Positions 38,747 through 52,500 are shown, counted from the first letter of the stretch. The stretch is 64,000 nt of DNA from Dromaius novaehollandiae (GCF_036370855.1 NC_088100.1:41300754-41364753); one strand, 5' to 3'. Made by a program: numbers and translations. Notes: a model not told the origin generated them from the letters alone.

Positions 38747-40700
38747 CTGTAAAACAAAATGGAAGCTGCTGAACTGAATGTATGTGCATAGGTTTTACAC
38801 AAACACGCTGGTTTTAACACATTAAAATATATACAGCTTCTTATCATCAGAGCTGTTGCGATAATTATGTCTTTGTGTGAAGCAATGCCATGGTCATCAA
38901 GACGGTTAAAAAATAAGTGAACCAATGAATTCATTTACTCCAATTTCTTAATTATGTGTTTGGTGGTTGGTCATATCTTTGTTTTAAAACTGTTTTAAAA
39001 TGGATTGGATTCAGACTCCAATTAATGTTTTCTTTATGCCTGTCTACTGCCTTTGCGAGTACCTAGTGGCAACTGCACATGGATGTTGTGACAATGAATG
39101 TTTTTACAGAAAAAGTGTATGTTTTTCTCAACGTTGTTTTTATCTAAGAAGTACTGTAATGCTTTGTCTGCATAATTCAGTCAGAGGTTCCTTGAGCACC
39201 AGCTAGAGAAAGGTGCAAACAAGAAAGCAGCGGAGGGGAGACATATAAGAAATGTTAAGTTTTCCTCATTTCACACATGCTTCCTATTTGCCATCCAATT
39301 TGGTTTTGTTCAGCTTGAATGAACAAATACCAGTTGAAATTAAAGATGAAAAAAAAACTATTAAAAAGCCCGAGCATTAAAAGTTTATATTAATTATCAT
39401 ATTACTCAATACAATTTTTCTGATTCTTAGTGTAAGCAAGCAGGATTTGCTTCTTTTCGAATTTTTAATTCCAGATTTTTGATCTCGTAATCAGAGAAAC
39501 TTTACCGTCATCAAGAAACAGGAGCGCTAATATTTAGAGATACTGAATTTTTCATATGAATGCTCCTTAAGAAGAATTAGTAACAGCAGGTTTCTTGGAG
39601 GGCTGGATGTGGCGGTTACAAAGCGACCCCCGTGACACACCGCAGCAAAGGCCACTGATGGTTCAGCAGGCGCATGCATGGGACTGCTGCATCCCTTCCT
39701 TACCTCTTCTGTAGCGTCTTTATTTCTTCTAAATTCATCCCTTGCCCAGTCCTTTAAGTAGCGACGATCTGCTTCGGCAGGCACGTCACGGATCGCCCGC
39801 AGAATTTTTCTGTATAACTGAAGAACCTGCTGCCTCCTCAGGAACTGGCAGGGCGAGAGAAAAAGCGCTTATCTGCTGTCCCAGGACACGCTACTGCCAG
39901 CTGCAGTGGCAACGTCTTTGCTCTAGTTTGAGAGAAATTTAACTAAACACAGCGCTCCCCGCTGCCCTCGCTGAAGCGTGCAGTATTGCCTCAGTTCCCA
40001 GTCCAAAAACCTTAAATTTCATATAAACGAATGGGCCGAACATTAGATTAATACATTAATACATCAGATTAATAGGGACTTGCTTTTAAACACAAAATGC
40101 CCAATTAAACTATTACTTTCAGTGTTTCACTAAGAGACATGCATCTATCTGAATACGTAATTAACTCTTACAAGGATCGATTGAAAAGCTTTAGGGAGCA
40201 AATTAAAGGATTTAAAAATACCACTTCCCACACCAGCAGAGGCCACGGCAACAAGCCCTGTCCGAAGCAGAGACCAGAAAGGTGGAGTGAGGGAAGAAAA
40301 TACTGCGGGGGCTCCTCTGAAGGCGAGTTGTGCACGTCTGAAGCACTGCTGTCAGCTCGTGTCCCTCAGCGCGCCGGGGCCAAGCACAACGCCCCAGGCA
40401 CCACACCGACTGATTAAAGCAACTCAAGTTTTGCGGCACGGCGGAAAATGGCGCCGGGCCCCCGCAGCGGCGCGGGGCTGCCCGGGGTCGGGCTGCGGCT
40501 GCAGCTTCTCTCCAGCGCCAGCTTCAGCGCGGCGCCGCGGCCCCGCGCGGGACCCGAGGGGCAGCTGCAGCCCGTGAGGGGGGCGCGGCGCCTCCGCCCG
40601 GGCACAGCGAGCCTCCTCCGCCCGGGCGGCAGGACCACGGCGCGCCCGCTCCTACCTGCTTCAAGGTGAGGGCGCTGGGCGGCAGGCGCCTGGCGGCCAT
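38666..40700 (-). CDS. LYRM2: LYRM2, LYR motif-containing protein 2, complete
   Basis: Three exons on the - strand, 40656-40700, 39704-39844 and 38666-38746, join at phase 0 into 88 residues plus TGA, the same length as the human protein. The LYR signature is at residues 25-27 (QQVLQLYRKILRAI), followed by the conserved YLKDWARDEFRRNK block and the C-terminal helix MMITQGNMQLQELQRTL. LYRM proteins (Complex1_LYR family) are small helical proteins that bind mitochondrial acyl carrier protein, and LYRM2 is reported in mitochondria, linked to complex I. The start MAARRLPPSALTLKQ lies in a CpG island. There is no long cleavable presequence, but the N-terminus is basic, which fits import into mitochondria. 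MDN1 lies upstream on the same strand and ANKRD6 converges from the other side. Confidence 0.97.
38747..39703 (-). other. LYRM2 intron 2
   Basis: Intron of about 1 kb. No other feature recognised. Confidence 0.85.
39704..39844 (-). CDS. LYRM2: LYRM2 exon 2 (LYR motif)
   Basis: This 141-nt exon of 47 codons runs from FLRRQQVLQLYRKILRAIR to NKDATEE. The acceptor is CTGCCAG and the donor is GTAAGG. Confidence 0.95.
39845..40655 (-). other. LYRM2 intron 1
   Basis: It is AT-rich at its 3' end and GC-rich close to exon 1, where the CpG island extends into it. It contains an ETS/YY1-like motif in + orientation at 40443-40457. Confidence 0.8.
40656..40700 (-). CDS. LYRM2: LYRM2 exon 1 (start codon)
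   Basis: The ATG is at 40700-40698 on the - strand. Fifteen codons end in LTLKQ, and the donor is CAG/GTAGGA. The upstream frame is open in this GC-rich DNA, but this ATG gives the conserved family start. Confidence 0.95.
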
Positions 40701-40774
40701 GACGCGGCGGCCCCGCCTCCCCGCAGCAGCAGGCGACGCCCAGCCCTCCCCGCGCGGGCGGGGCGGCGGCACCG

Positions 40775-40790
40775 GCGGCCATTTCCTGGG
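40775..40790 (-). promoter_or_regulatory. LYRM2: ETS + YY1-like core promoter motif of LYRM2
   Basis: On the - strand this reads CCCAGGAAATGGCCGC: an ETS core (GGAA) overlaps a YY1-like AAATGGCCGC. It lies 75-90 nt upstream of the ATG, where YY1/ETS motifs often mark the transcription start of mitochondrial and housekeeping genes. Confidence 0.5.
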
Positions 40791-41060
40791 CCGGGGCGGA
40801 GGCCGCGTGCCGCGCAGGGCGCTGGGCGGCTTTTCTCCGCGGGGCTTCAAGCGTTTGCCGCCGAGACGGCTCCCCGTTTGGGGCTGTAAACCATCGCCTC
40901 CCTCAGCCCCGGGGAGCTGAGCCCCCCTTTCCACCGGTGCGGAGGGGACGCGGGTCCGGCCGTGGCTGGCGCCGGTAGAGGAGGGTGATGCCGCCCCTGA
41001 CATGGCCGGGCCCGCTGAGCCCCGAGGTGGCTGCCTCGCGCCCCCCCCGGCCTGTGTTCC

Positions 41061-42578
41061 TGCTCACTCCCCGCAGCAACCGCTGCACTAAAACTAGAGC
41101 AGGAGGTGCCTCACTGGGGTAAAAAGCTCCACAGACTACTGCAATAAGAGGAGGATGGGGGCAGGGATCGGGGTCCCTCTCCTGTTTCCTCTAAAATTGC
41201 AAGCGAATTCTGATCAACAAAACTTCACCTTCAGGGCCAACGTATTCAATGCAATGGTGCAACAGGAGCGAGACAACATCCGAGCAATTACAAGATGCTA
41301 GTTACGTTCTGCTGCTTTTTAAGCACTTGCGGATGAGCCCAGAGCTGTAGCTGCTGCTTTTTAAGCACTTGTGGATGAGCCCAGAGCTGTAGCTGCTGCT
41401 CCCAGTGCTGGGCACTAACATTTTCTGTAGCACAGATGTGCTAGTGAATGTCAAAGAGCTGGTCTGCAGGGAAACCCTCCCCCCCTCAAAACAGTTAACT
41501 AAGGCATTTCCTTTATGTCTCATTTACTCAGTGCTTGTTTGCACCAATACAGTGCAAGCCCTTTGTTAATTACAGATAGAGAAAACACTTGGTTTGCAGA
41601 AGCATTTTACTGCACAGTAAACATTGCTCATAAGCTTGTGTCTCAGGCTGCAAAGGTATCCTTACATCACTTACACTGTATAATTCATGTTATAAGTGCA
41701 TCCTTGCAATCTTAAGCTACATACACCCTATTTTATAAATATGTTTTCCCTAAGTCTTGCATTTGCTCTCTGATGATGTAAGAGCCTTTTTCACCTACTT
41801 TTGCTATTCAGTAGAAGTCTGAAACAGAAATACACCCTGCAGAATTTCCTAAGAACACCCGATTCCACAGTTAAATTTCCCAAAGCATGCAGATACTTGT
41901 ATACATGGGTGAGAGCTAAATAATCTGGGAAGCATACAGTATAGTACCAGACATTTAAATTCTGATAAAGAGTTCCCCCCACCCCGTTTTCAGTTCTGCA
42001 GTTTGCTTATCATGAATTAACTGCAGCAAACCTCAGGTATTGGTCACAAAAGTATCATGAGAGACACCCTCACTGACCATTTCACCTCTGGGTTTTGTCA
42101 CAACGGCATCTCACAACAGCTCGGGTTACTTCAGTCATGATTTTTCCATACAGAATCCAAGAGAATAAGCACATCTTTGAGAATACACCCATGTTCCAGC
42201 CATTCTCTGACAACCCATGCACCACACTTGGAATGAGACACCTTTGATTTCTCTATGCAAAGAAAATCTTCAAAAGATGGTTTACACAAAGGGTGTTTAA
42301 ACCGCAGCCTGATATTCCTGCCGATTTTCACTGGCTCAGCAGAACGGAAAGGAGTCAAAGGAGTGGACCAGTAATAAAAACTCCAAGCTGGTGTATCCTC
42401 ATAAAAGGAGGATAGGTTTTGAAATTACACAAACCAGAATGTATTTGATATAAAAAAATCATGTTTGTGCAGTGTGAGATATTGCACAGCATTTCGATGT
42501 GTCAGATTTGTTTTAATTTATTCACACTTTGATTAAGTGAAAGAACAGACATCATAATTACAAACAGTGGTACCTCTT
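41061..42578. other. Intergenic region between MDN1 3' end and LYRM2 promoter
   Basis: It contains a 42-bp tandem duplication at 41311-41394. No coding sequence recognised. Confidence 0.7.
41311..41394. repeat. Tandem duplication, 42-bp unit, two copies
   Basis: The unit starts GCTGCTTTTTAAGCACTTG and repeats at 41353 with one base changed (GCGGATG to GTGGATG). The copies are so alike that the duplication is young. Confidence 0.9.
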
Positions 42579-43327
42579 TTTATTAGTACAGATAATATAA
42601 GATGCATAGCTTTTGCAATGAAAAATCATGTCCAGCTTTAAGACACCTGGTTAATGAAACGGTCCTGAATGTCTGCCTTGGGCAGAGGGGCAAACTTCAC
42701 AGTGTCAACTGATAATACAGGGAAGATCACATCATGGCATTTTTCATAAGACTCGCTGTTGACATTATCAGAAAAAAATCGCCATAATTAAGAAGGATGT
42801 GTTTAACTGTAGAGCAGTTTCAAGTATTCAAGTACTTATATTTTGCTTGTGTAAAACGATCTGCTTTCCCCATTCCCCTCTCCTTCCCAAAGAGGCATCG
42901 GCCACATGGGTGAAGCTAAAGAATGCTTCTGCAAGACAGCTCAAGTTCTAATGCAGAAACACCTTCCCAGAAGCAAGACTGATTTTTGTTAATTGCAACA
43001 GACAGTGGTAGGAATAATTTTACCTCTGTGAATGTTACAAATACATTTTTTTAAAAAGTAATAAATTATTACAAGAGAAGTTGAAGAAAGTTTTACATTG
43101 TTTATGGGAATAGGCAATTAAAGAAGACAGTCTCACCATTGCATAATTCCTCTGAGAAACAGGAAAGTGGACCTCAACCATTTTGTTCTTGGGCAGTCTG
43201 ACTGCCAGAAGGCAGCCTCTGTACGTTAATCCTAGCTTAGAAACAGACCTTGTGAACTCACTGACAAAATGCCATTTCATCTATTTCAGCAATTTAGCAG
43301 CAATCGGGTGTCTTGTGTCTACAGAGT
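42579..43327 (-). promoter_or_regulatory. MDN1: Probable MDN1 3' UTR and poly(A) signal
   Basis: Downstream of the MDN1 stop on the - strand, the first AATAAA hexamer I noted is at 42579-42584, with another at 42517-42522. That would give a 3' UTR of about 0.75 kb. Confidence 0.55.
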
Positions 43328-43516
43328 CTACAAAGCATCTGAGGCAGTCACCAGTTCAAACCACTGTCTGAGCGCATCACTGAGCGTTTCCGGAAGAGCA
43401 TTCACATCTCTAAGGATCATGTAGAATGGGAATGGGAATTCTTCCATGTAAGATCTGATTTCAGGCAATTCTCCAGGTCCTTTGAATATAGGAACTTTAA
43501 TGTCCAAGATGGAATC
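43328..43516 (-). CDS. MDN1: MDN1 last exon, C-terminus and stop
   Basis: This 189-nt exon reads DSILDIKVPIFKGPGELPEI and ends in QWFELVTASDAL followed by TAG. The last two or three residues differ from human as remembered; the rest is nearly the same. Confidence 0.97.
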   Translation of the reverse strand, partial: DSILDIKVPIFKGPGELPEIRSYMEEFPFPFYMILRDVNALPETLSDALRQWFELVTASDAL

Positions 43517-46500
43517 CTGTTACAGAAAAAAAAATTGCTAGGACTACTAAATTACATGCATCCTTTACTGGCCTTTGGAATCATTTATCCTATTTTTTCA
43601 AATAATTTAACAAAGGAGGAATTTCAAGTAAGGGTTAATAAAGAGTTTTAAGATTAAAAACATACGGGTTCAATTGCAGGTCAAATCAGATACCAAAAGC
43701 TGAACACAAAGCTGTTAAATGCTTTTGCCCTTCTATCTAAAAGTGCTCTAAACAAAGAACTATACACTAGAAGAGACCAAACTTAAGCTTTTGCAATATG
43801 AAGTTCTATAAGTAAATTCTGTCTTTCCTTAGTATTTTATGATTTGAGTTTACTGTTGTTATTTTACTTTTATACGTTTGATGCCTTCTGCTGACACTTC
43901 CTTCCTGTCATCTGTAAGCTCTTTAGGGCTAAAAGTTTTTAACTTATGTTTGTGCAGTGACTGAATACAATAGGATTATCAAAATATTTTATAGTATTTC
44001 AACAAATACTACAACTGACAAAACCCGATTAAACCCCAACTATACTTCTTGCAAAGTAACTTCCTAATTGATCAGTGTAGCACCTCAGAAAATTAACAAC
44101 CCTTGTGAAAAGTGCATTTCACTGCTCATAATTTTAGCCTGATATCAGTTAGATTTACTCAGAACTTCGTAAGTTTGTCAACTAGAGAACTGTTGATTTT
44201 TCAACAATAAATACTCAGTACCGTGCAGCTGAGTTTTCTTATGGAAAATAAATAATGATGATAAAGATGACAGGAAGAAAACATGAATCAATTAGATTCT
44301 TCCTTACCAGGCTTTACCACATACTTCAAAGTGAAGCTCAGGTTTGCCCGCTTACTGCACTAGAACAGCTGAAAAGCTCTAGGTAGTTCAGCTTTCTAAC
44401 CTATGAAATCTGACACATGTTCTTTTCCAGCTACCAAATACACTATCCAACTTCCCTAATTCAGACACTAAATAACTCTAATATAGTCCTTTCTGTCTGA
44501 TGCTTAATCTCATATTGGCTCCAGCTGTCTGGTCAAATGGAGACTGCTGTCCCAAGAGATCATTTAAAATCAAAACTGAGAAGGAACAAAGCAGCTCTCA
44601 CACTTTCAATTTGTCAGCCTGCCAGCTACTTCTCTGGTGGCCAATCTATAGTCATTACATTTTAGAAGAAAGGGGTGCTTATTCAGGATATTTGTAGCAT
44701 GGAAGCTGAATTTTTTTTGAACACAAAAGAGGATAAACATCACAGTAGGAAGAAATTGTAGAAGATCTGACATTGTGGAAAAAATGAAATTGGGCTAAAT
44801 ATCTTTGACCTCTGCAAAAGATGCAAGATAGCTGTCAAGGACTACAAAGACAAGAAAAAGATTTGTATCAGTTCTCATTCACTGCACTTGAACACTTTTC
44901 CATTGTTCACTCACTTACCCGGGAATTAGGATTGTCCAACACTACGAAAATGACAAAGATATTGGCATTCTGAGCTGCATGAACTGCTGCTGTCACTCGT
45001 TCCTTGCCTTCCAAGAAAAGGCCTCTTCCATCAGATACGATCAGGAGCAGCTGTGCTGTTTCTAAACACAAAGAACATTTTAAATTCCAGAAAGTTAGAG
45101 TAATCCATTTAAAAGTTAAATAGAATATTTTGTTGTTACTCCTGTAGGTATAATGGAAAAACCCTTACAGTTTTTGGAAGGAAGTTGAGTCTTTATGAAA
45201 TAGAATTCTGTGACTTAACATTGTAACTACAGTTTAAATAGGTCAAGAAAGATGGTTGTTTCCACTGTGTGGAACCACTGAGGACAACCTGAGAAAAAGA
45301 AGTCCATCACTACCATAAGCAACAATGAAAGGCATGGAAAATATCTAAAGGAACTGAGTCATGGCCTTGTCTTTCTTGCCCAGTAAGTGCCTAGGAGTTA
45401 AATCTTGACTAAATGATAAGACTCCAACCGCTAATCACTAGCTTTGCAGAGCAGTGGCTGCTGTGCTGAAACAGACCATATCTAGTTCTCCTAAAGCAGG
45501 TACCTGTGGGCCCACCTGTATTAACATTTCACTTTGGACTAGGATTAGGCTTTTGAAGTGTGTTTCCCTGTTGTCTCCTTTTTAAATTGGCTTTGTCTTC
45601 CATCACAGAGCAAGCAATCTTGGAGTGCACAAAATGGATTACTTTCAGATGAAACTAAACTGGAAGATAGGCTCCAGAGGCACATTCAAGGCAGTCCAAC
45701 CATGAAAGGGCATTCAGGTCTTGGGACCAGATGAGCTAGTCTGAAGTAAAACTCCTGAAACACAGTACAGATGCTGAGTCCTCAGTGCCAACTATTTTGC
45801 TGTGGCTATGTTGCCCCTTGCCCCAGCTTGTCTAAGTTGCCCACAGTCAGCAGGCATGCCCCTCTAAAGGGCCATCCATTCCAGCTAAGCTAGGTTATCT
45901 GTTCTCTTTTTTAACTACAAGGGAGTTAAGTCAGCAGGAAATGCTAGTCCTGCCCTCAATGGCTAGGGATGCAGACTGCTTACTCCTTTTCTGCAGACAG
46001 GCCCTGAATGTGGCAGGGCTTGGTCTTTTTACAAAAGAGTGGTGATGTCTCCTACTGCCTGCTCTTTTGCTAGCTCCATGCTGCTGGGGCTTGTTACTGC
46101 ACGCTGACCTAATTCAACAGGAGAAGACATGTCTCACACTCTGAGTACTCCAACAGCCTGGGCACTCTGCTGCAAAGCAGAAGCAGTGGATTCTGAAACC
46201 TGGGTTGCCTACTTGTGGAGTGCTTTAACTACAAGACTGCTACTGAAAATATAGGTACCACCATGACAAGCTTCTAACAAACACAAAGCAGCCTAAAAGA
46301 GGCTACCTGGGGCTCAGCCCTGAGATAACTAGCTTTCCAGCTTTCGTGGGAAATTTGAGCAGCTCATGACCTAAATCTGAACTACAGTGAAAGACAGGTA
46401 GGAAGCAAACACTCTTCTCAGAACACAGTCCTTCTGGATACCTATGCAAGTCAGACTCTTAAGTGCTTGGGGGAGTTACAGTTGGTAGGAGCCTGAATGA

Positions 46501-49500
46501 TGCTCAGAAGCAGGCAGTGTCCAAGACTTCCAATTCTCAATTCCAACTAGGTCAACATGACCCAGGATTCTTTCCTAAGAGAGACAAGTAAGGCATGCTC
46601 TTCTCAAAAAGCACTGAACGTTCTGTGAACTACTGATAAATATGAAGTAGATGTCTTCTGGGTTTTGAGCTAAATTTCAAACAAATGTTCCTTTTGAGAA
46701 AGCAATACCCAAAGCCTAAGGCAAGTGACATCTCAGTGGAAGGAGTCTTTTCGATAAGATGTTGCTTTGGGACCACAGCAATAATTCAGTTGCCAGGGCA
46801 ACAAGAATATTAACATAAAAAAGCTTACCTGGATTAATATTTTGAGACAATTGCTGTGCTGCAGCAAACATGTTTGCTGAAGATTCTAGAAACTGCAGAG
46901 GAAGCAAATAAGGCGGTCAGATAATTTTATTATAAAATAATAAACATAATAACTGTAGTATCTATACAGAACACACTTCTGTATTTTAAATGCCAAGACA
47001 GTTTAGTCTGACCTTTTACACAGGTACAGATCATGGCACTTTCCGGCATTAACTCCTGCTTCAATTTTAATAACTATTTTTGAACTACAGAATCTTCAAA
47101 AAAGCCTTCAATCTGGATTTCAAGTTTTCCAATGCTTATGAAGCCATCAAAACCTCAGTAAACTGTTCAAATAACTAACCTTATTGTTAAAAATATACAC
47201 TCTATTTCCAGGCTGAGTTTTTGGCTTCCACTTGCAACCAAGGTATCTGGTTACATTTTTATTACAATTAAGGAGATGTAAATCGTCAATTGCTCCCTAT
47301 TTTGGCATTCATAAGATCACAATCAAGCTGCTCAGGTCTCCCACTTTTACATTTAATACTGACAGAACGTTATTTGCCTTCCAGTCCTCTGCAAAGTCCC
47401 AGCTGTTCCAGAACTTAATGAAAACAAACATTAACAGTGGAGAGCACTTGTCAGTTTGCCCCCTGAGATAAATACCCCAGTGTGCCAATTCTAAATGTCT
47501 AACTTTAGCAGCAGGTGCTAATATTAAATCTTTACAGTGGGAAAAAATAAATACAGTTTTCTAACAGAGAAAATTAACATTTGTTCAACTTTCTGCTTTT
47601 TCTATGTTATTTGACAAGGATAAGTAACGCCATGTATATTGCATAGAGGTTGCTGCTGACTGGGACTGTATTCTAAGGCTGCAGTCCTTATCAATTGCTG
47701 AAGTTACTTATCCAAGTCTGGAAAGGTAAGTGTGCAAAAAAACTTCCTAAAAGAAGAAAATTTTACAGATGTCCAGAAAATATTACTACAGAAAGTTATT
47801 TTCTTCAGGAACCAGTCAAGTGATGCCTGGCAAATGTGAAAGTTCTTCCCTCTTCTCCTATGCTTGAATCCATGGCATGAATACCTCCTGAACTCCCACA
47901 AATTTTGATGGCATTTGGCACTGCGGCACAGACAGGAGTAAGACTGATAGCTTGTACCTAAAATACAGTTTAAGACCCAATACAAACAGAGAAAGTTGAA
48001 TCTTTTAAAGTGACATAGATCAGAATTAAAAGTGAGCAAAACCCCTTAGTTTTACAAAGATACTGACCACTCTGTCTCATTACTATCTAATCAGCAGTCA
48101 AACACTCAAATATAAACAGCCAGTTCAAGTTACCAAGTGAACATGAAGCCAGGAAGCTGTCAATGTCTTGTCTGCAAAAGATTTGCAAACCTGTTGTCCA
48201 AGAGGCATCCTTGCATACCTGAGCTATCTTTGTTTTCTTTTGCTGAAATTTGCAAAGGCGCAATATCCGTGTCCCTGACTGGTCGCTGAACTGTTCATGG
48301 AATGGGTGCAGTAGCTGAACAGTCTCTCCAAAGCTTAAAAAAAATTAAAAGTAGTATGAAACTGGTACTAATAATCTGTTCTGAAATCTTGAAAAAAGAG
48401 TTCACATTTAAAATAAACTCACCTACACACAGCAATTTGTCCCACTTCTAGAAGAGTCAATGCATTTCCAATAACTGCTAGGGATTCATATGCAAGCTAT
48501 TAAAGAAAAAAAATAAATGAAGATAAAATAAGATTTTCCAGGTTTTACTCAGTTCAATATTCAGTATGTAAAATGTTACTGAATTTATTTTTCACCTTCT
48601 TGTAAAACAAGTGAAGAGACTGCCTGTCTGGTTTGCTAGTATAGTTATGTGAGATAGCCATTGCAATAAAAATATGCTACTTCTACTTGAGGACTTCAGC
48701 TTATCGATTTAGGTAGCCATACCACTTTAGGCAGGCTACTGAATTAAAACGCTGAAATAACTATTTAGAAGGAAACACATTTTTAGTAGAAAGCCTGCAA
48801 GAGAGATATGATGAACTAGTATTTAATACTCCCATGAACTGTAGAACTAAACAAATTTCAGCCTTTTGTAGAGTTCAAGCCCATGAACCAGAAAAATAAT
48901 TGCTCTAGAATCACCAGTATCAGGCTTTCTAACTACCACCACTTCTGTGTGAAATAGGTCAACAGCTGATATAACATTCATCAACAAGGGGTAGGTTTTT
49001 TTCCTACTTTCCTATTTTGTTTTTTTACCTGTTTAGAGTGATTGTCTATCATACTAGAGGAATCATCAATAGCCAAGCAAATCTGGTACTGACGTTTGCT
49101 AGGCTTGGTCCTTCGCAACCAGATCTTATCTTTTCGGAACTGACTGGCGATATATGGAATCACTTTGCGCATGTTCAGTCTTTTCCCTGTTCTGTAGTCT
49201 CCTCTGAAAGTTAAGAGGGAAAGAGATGAAGTTAAGGGGATTATTGATAAATACTTCATTCTGAAAATCCTGACCTATGCAGCATACGCAGCAAAATAAA
49301 CAATTTTTTGTAAAATACTGGACACAGCATTTGTAATATTTATATTTAGGTATAGGTGTGATTTTTTTTTGATCTATTTCTATTCAAAGATAGATGTTTA
49401 CTGCTTCTAAGAGAAGCTCTTAATTCTATGTGCCTAAAATGGAAGGAAGACCTTAAGTTTAGATGCCTCCATTTAGAGTCTAGAACTTTTCAAAATCACT

Positions 49501-52500
49501 GTTGTTAAAAAGAACATAAAATATTTTGACATTTAACATCATCTTTGACTCAAAAGCATTTCACAAGTTTAAGGCTGTTTGGTCAGCAGTTACACAAAAG
49601 TGAAAGATAAAAGGGAGCCAATATCCTCAGAATGGGTAAAGCATACCACTCTTTACTACTACATCATATTTGCATTTCATAAAATAATGTAGTATTTTGA
49701 TACAGGAATAAAATGAATGCATTTGGAAAAAGGAACAATTGTTATAAAGCAAAAGTAACATGGAGCTGCCACTGTAGAGATGTTAAGCTCCAAAAACAGG
49801 AGTTTAACAGAACCAAAAGCCTCAGAAAGACCCAACTTACTTCAGCTTGGCTGCCTGAGTGGGTTCCAGTATAAGTCGTAGCTGTTCACAAAGCTGCTGT
49901 GATAGAGGAGTTGTCAGTGCCAAATACCTCTGCCACAACTGTGCTGCTTCCTTTTCCTAAGTCATCACATATCAATAAAAGAAACAAATGTGAATTATGC
50001 AAAAACAAAACATTGGAAGCACTGCCTGAAAGAAGAAAATAAACTTCAGTGTACAAAGGGGGAAGTATTAAGTAATTATCAGGAGAAACTATGAGAGAGT
50101 TTTGTGAGCACTCTATAAATAGTGTCATCTATAAAAAGATGACAACATGCATTTAAAGCATTCCTTTTGCTGCCACAGAGCTGCAACATGCAATGATCAT
50201 TTCTCTAGGAGTAGATAAAGCAACTTTAGCATTGCTGCCAATACAGAAAAATCTGGTAATGGCCACCATCTCATAGTTAGTGTTACAGCAAGACAGCCAT
50301 AAACTCTGCAAAGTTCTCCATCAGGCATCAAAAACTACATTACTTATGTTAATTATATTTCAGCAAAATGGGTCTCTACCCTGGCCATTTCATTCAAGTA
50401 TGATTCCCAAATATGTTTTGTAAGTCATGGCTAGGACAGTCAGAGCCAATATCTAACATCAGATTCTGGTTCTGGTGTTAGTTACCTCAAACTCCATCAC
50501 TGCAACTGAAGGAGGCACCTTCTGTCAATTGTGATTTTGTGAAAGTGGTATCTGACACTGTTAACTGTAGGTGACACTTACCCGAATTGGAAGGAACATG
50601 GCAGGACTAAGAAAAATATTTCTAACTATGCAAGTTTGAGAGATCATTATCAAGATGAGTACAGAGTAACCTTCTGCAGATTGCACAGAGCATGTTGAAA
50701 GCGAGATCTAAAGTACTGCCCTGCTTTAAGAATGGCATCATTTTTTTTCCAGAAGAAGTTAAACATAACAAAAGATAGCAATTCAAATCATACAATTTTG
50801 AATATTTAAGATTCCAGTCTGCTCAGCTTCCTCAATGCTTCAGCAGGAAAACGAGATGAAGTAATGCACACCAAAGATTATTAAGACAGTTTTATATTAA
50901 AATGAGGTCACTAACCTCATCTGGATTTCCAGACTGCTGTGTCTGCCAAGCTTCCAACTGCCTTTCAAGTTCCTTTCTCAGCTCTTCAGGATCTCTAACG
51001 ATGTGCTGAAAGTGTATTTATGAGACAGTAAAATAAGTTCACACATCTCTCCACTCCCAAACTTTAGCAGACTATAAAAAAAGGTTAAAAGACAGTGTTC
51101 TCTTTCTTTCAGACACAAAAACACCTGAAAAACCTAAAGGAAGATTTCATGCTAAATCTCCATTTTTGAATAATGTCCATGTACAGGAAGGGCAAATACC
51201 TCCCCCCAAATAACTACATCTGTGACACCATATGCACAGAAACAAAGCTAAGAATTTCTATGATGCAGACACTGAAAATATCAAATACAGAACTTCAGGA
51301 CAATTCATTCATATTATCTTGACATAAACATCAGATTTTATTGACAATCAAACTACTTACTACTACCTATCCATCTAGTATCTTCCAAAATAAAATGTGC
51401 TTCAATTAATTATACACATATATATTTTTCAAAGCCTCACCTAAACACTTAAAGAATCAAATGCCATCTTCCTCTTTACCTGCCAGCAAATACTGTTTGG
51501 TAAGACCTTCTATAAAAGGATACCCAAGGTATATTACAATTCTTCAGCTTTTATTATACTTTCAGTGACAACTTATGTTCCTGACTTGCAAGACCATAGT
51601 TTAGCGAAACAGTACCGTGTGGTCTGCATAACTTGCAGGTTTACTGCGTTAAACAAAATAATCCTATGAACATAAACTAAACAGTACCAATAAATTCCCA
51701 TTCCTTAAGAAGCAGCAGCAGAACTCCGAACACCTACTGCAGGTTTAAGAAACGGAGCAAGAACGTATGTAGAGAGGGCTGCTTCTTTCTCGCTGAAAGA
51801 TGAGAACTCACACTTTTCTCCTTAGCAATGTTTCCCCTTTCCTCTAACTGCTGCTTCAAGGGCTCCCTCTCCCGTTTAATTTAATGCTAACTACTGGAAT
51901 GGGTGAGCACCTCCCCTGTTTTTTCACATCGGTTGTAAAAAAAAAGCACTCAGCTATTCTCACTATAGTAATAGAGCACCCTCTCATTTAACAGACCTTT
52001 TTGCATTAAGAGGGAAACAGCAGATATTTGGCACATACTCTTTTCTGTGGCGTGCACAAAGAGTAAAATCTTCCCCTCAAAATAAGTACTCAGGATGCAA
52101 TAATATAGCATGAAATCTGCATATTTCTAAAACACAGACACTGGAAATATTTATTCTTATTTCATCATCTGGTTATCTACCATCAACTGCTTATATGCCA
52201 TAAATGCTTATGACAAAATGTGCTTTTTCATAGCTCTCTAACAGTTCATATTGGGCAACTATGAGTGTTACCTGAAGTGCCAAGATTTTCTAAGCTATGA
52301 CAACTATTTCTGTTTGACAAGTGTATTGTCGTGTATTAACTGAGGTGAATTCTCTGTCCACAGTGGTATTTTAAGGTCACTGCTGCATAGCTGTTGCACC
52401 ATTCTTAATCCTTTTTATCTTCAGGCCATACTCTTGCCCATTGCTTTCCCCTCTACCTGGACATTTGACCAGCAGATTCATCTGAGCAAAACCGCTCTTG

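Larger units (their letters stand above)
40440..41060 (-). promoter_or_regulatory. LYRM2: CpG island over the LYRM2 start
   Basis: About 600 bp of very high G+C with dense CpG spans LYRM2 exon 1 and its upstream flank. It contains GC boxes (GCGGGCGGGGCGGCGG around 40755-40770) and no TATA box near the likely start. This is typical of a housekeeping promoter. Confidence 0.85.

Noticed and set aside
40448-40669. 73-codon + strand frame beginning ATGGCGCC
   Set aside because: It is CpG island sequence with no family match, and the ATG lies in a YY1-like motif. It is kept only as part of a possible antisense RNA, not as a protein.
40524-41003. 159-codon - strand frame containing the LYRM2 start
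   Set aside because: The part before the family's conserved MAARRLPPS start is Gly/Pro/Arg-rich translation of a CpG island and is best taken as 5' UTR. After LKQ it is intron.
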